From the NCBI RefSeq assembly GCF_000379805.1, contig NZ_KB903554.1:80324-144323 (forward strand): a stretch of DNA of 64,000 nucleotides. Direction: 5' to 3'. Shown here in pieces: positions 62,719-64,000 of this stretch. The stretch's first letter is position 1, and the number at the start of each line of letters is the position of its first letter. The position numbers and the translations under genes were made by a program. The notes beneath the pieces are model-generated. The model searched no databases. It saw nothing but the letters and a program-made list of their open reading frames with translations, and was not told the origin of the DNA. This stretch comes from Lewinella cohaerens DSM 23179 (GTDB taxonomy: Bacteria; Bacteroidota; Bacteroidia; Chitinophagales; Saprospiraceae).

Positions 62719-64000
62719 ATGACACAAACCCTGAAACTAATCCTTTTCTCAACGCTGCTTCTATTGTTTTCGCCGCTCAAAGCTGCATTTTTTAACAATA
62801 CTTTAGCAAGCGTTAAATTAGAACTTCCTACTGGGAAGTATCCACTTGAACAAAAGACCGAAGCCTTGGCTGAACGGCTCAAAGGTATCTTAAAGTTGGC
62901 AAACACCAAGCCTCCTTTTCGGATTAAAACCATTGTTATCGATGCTGGCCACGGTGGGCACGACCCAGGATGCTCAGGAGCAGGCTCTCATGAAAAGCAT
63001 CTCGCACTGGCCATTGCCAAAGCTTTTGCAGCAAATATCAAAGCCAACTACGCTGATATACAAGTGATTCTCACCCGTGACAAAGATGTTTTCATTCCAT
63101 TACATGAAAGAGCAGCCATCGCAAACAGGGCTCATGCCGACCTTTTTATTTCTATTCACTGCAATGCCATGCCTCCTAATAATCGTGCTACCGCTGGTAC
63201 CGAGACTTACGTGATGGGTTTACACACCGCAGGGCACAACCTCGATGTAGCCAAGCGGGAGAACAATGCGATCCTGTTGGAAGAAAACTATGAGCATAAT
63301 TACGATTATGATCCTAATTCTCCGGAAGGTCACATTTTGCTGAGTATGTTTCAGAATGCCTTTCTTGAGCAAAGTATTCTTTTTGCTGAAAGAGTAGAAC
63401 ACCACTTTCACGTCACTGCTGAACGAAAAAGCAGAGGCGTAAAACAAGCGGGTTTTGTGGTATTAAAAGAAACAGCAATGCCCAGCGTTTTGGTAGAAAC
63501 AGGCTTTCTTACCAACAAAGGAGACGAAGCTTTTCTTGATTCTACCGAAGGGCAAGCGCTCATGGCCAATGCGCTACTCGCTGCATTTAGCGAATACAAG
63601 GCACTGATCGAAGGCGAAGAAGTTGCTCCAGTTCAACCTGTTAATTTTGCTATAGCAAAAGAAGAAACACCCAACAGCTCTTCTCAAAACAATCCAAATA
63701 ACGCGCCTCAAGTGCCAGGAAAAGGAACTACTCCGGCTACCGTAAGTTACACGCCACCTCCGGCCCCAGCAACTACTCGCCCCGAAGTACCAGGAACCTA
63801 CACCTATTCCAATAGCACAACCAACGCACCTTCTAGCAATGTGCAGGCAGAGCCATTAATCACACCAGCAAGGCCCGCTCAAGAGCGGTACAGCGCTCCT
63901 GTGCCCGCCCGTGAACGTGCGCTACAACCTAAGGGATCAAGCGATACCAGCTGGGCAGCTAAGCTGGGGCATGACGAAACAAGCAAAACTGCTGACGGAC
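62719..64000 (+). CDS. N-acetylmuramoyl-L-alanine amidase (3' end outside window)
   Basis: About 427 codons are present and the gene runs off the right edge. ATG at 62719 (MTQTLKLILFSTLLLLFSPL) gives a signal peptide; an earlier in-frame ATG at 62677 would lengthen it and nearly touch lptD. The Amidase_3 catalytic domain spans about 70-295: IVIDAGHGGHDPGCSG (zinc His), an EKHLALAIA-type Glu strand, LFISIHCNAM (zinc His), and SVLVETGFLTN (catalytic Glu). A Pro/Ala/Ser/Thr-rich low-complexity linker follows from about residue 305, probably leading to a C-terminal peptidoglycan-binding or LysM domain outside the window. The enzyme cleaves septal or lateral peptidoglycan between MurNAc and L-Ala. 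Confidence 0.92.
   Translation, partial: MTQTLKLILFSTLLLLFSPLKAAFFNNTLASVKLELPTGKYPLEQKTEALAERLKGILKLANTKPPFRIKTIVIDAGHGGHDPGCSGAGSHEKHLALAIAKAFAANIKANYADIQVILTRDKDVFIPLHERAAIANRAHADLFISIHCNAMPPNNRATAGTETYVMGLHTAGHNLDVAKRENNAILLEENYEHNYDYDPNSPEGHILLSMFQNAFLEQSILFAERVEHHFHVTAERKSRGVKQAGFVVLKETAMPSVLVETGFLTNKGDEAFLDSTEGQALMANALLAAFSEYKALIEGEEVAPVQPVNFAIAKEETPNSSSQNNPNNAPQVPGKGTTPATVSYTPPPAPATTRPEVPGTYTYSNSTTNAPSSNVQAEPLITPARPAQERYSAPVPARERALQPKGSSDTSWAAKLGHDETSKTADG

Overview
The window looks like a chromosomal segment of a Bacteroidota bacterium, most likely from the Saprospiria (Lewinella/Saprospiraceae-like). The reasons are several very large surface proteins ending in type IX secretion system (T9SS) sorting domains, a PorP/SprF-like T9SS protein, a Bacteroidota-type LptD, the futalosine menaquinone enzyme MqnD, and several copies of the Bacteroidota -7 promoter motif TAnnTTTG before genes. 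No rRNA, tRNA, CRISPR array, phage gene or transposase was seen.

Layout. 1-2700: end of a succinylglutamate desuccinylase-like gene with rimK, divergent from an MFS transporter. 2946-6813: ECF sigma factor overlapping a membrane-anchored beta-barrel protein, then a surface lipoprotein. 6941-9544: overlapping operon of RluD-like pseudouridine synthase, DUF1415 protein and LuxC-type acyl-CoA reductase. 9766-12333: trans-sulfuration-type PLP enzyme and a lipoprotein. 12434-18752: folD, prmA and an unrecognised 1531-residue exported protein. 19213-24990: giant adhesin-like T9SS cargo followed by a PorP/SprF gene. 24987-26264: amidase. 26471-29962: ccmB, ccmC, ccmD and a glutamate-type dehydrogenase. 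30188-36071: Lrp-type regulator and a 1726-residue surface protein. 36159-41360: RNA methyltransferase, small lipoprotein, pyruvate carboxylase. 41475-50521: two more T9SS cargo proteins around a low-GC islet with small membrane proteins and a toxin-gene relic. 50653-54159: AT-rich three-gene island with a DNA cytosine-5 methyltransferase, a GHKL (MutL/MORC-like) ATPase and an unrecognised protein. 54430-64000: sulfotransferase, a nested inverted-repeat element, dapF, RluA-type synthase, mqnD, an atypical pyruvate kinase, lptD and a partial amidase.

How the genes work together. Much of the window concerns the cell envelope. The surface proteins would be exported by Sec and then T9SS, LptD serves the outer membrane, and two amidases act on peptidoglycan. 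Housekeeping functions (RNA modification, folate, menaquinone, lysine/peptidoglycan precursor, anaplerosis, cytochrome c maturation) sit between them. The best candidate for a little-described system is the methyltransferase/GHKL ATPase/unknown operon at 50653-54159. It has the layout of a modification-based defence or epigenetic module, but I could identify no nuclease in it.

Limits. All calls come from reading the sequence and translated proteins. No database search, structure prediction or composition program was run. Domain borders are approximate. Many start codons were moved inward to the first ATG giving a normal N-terminus.
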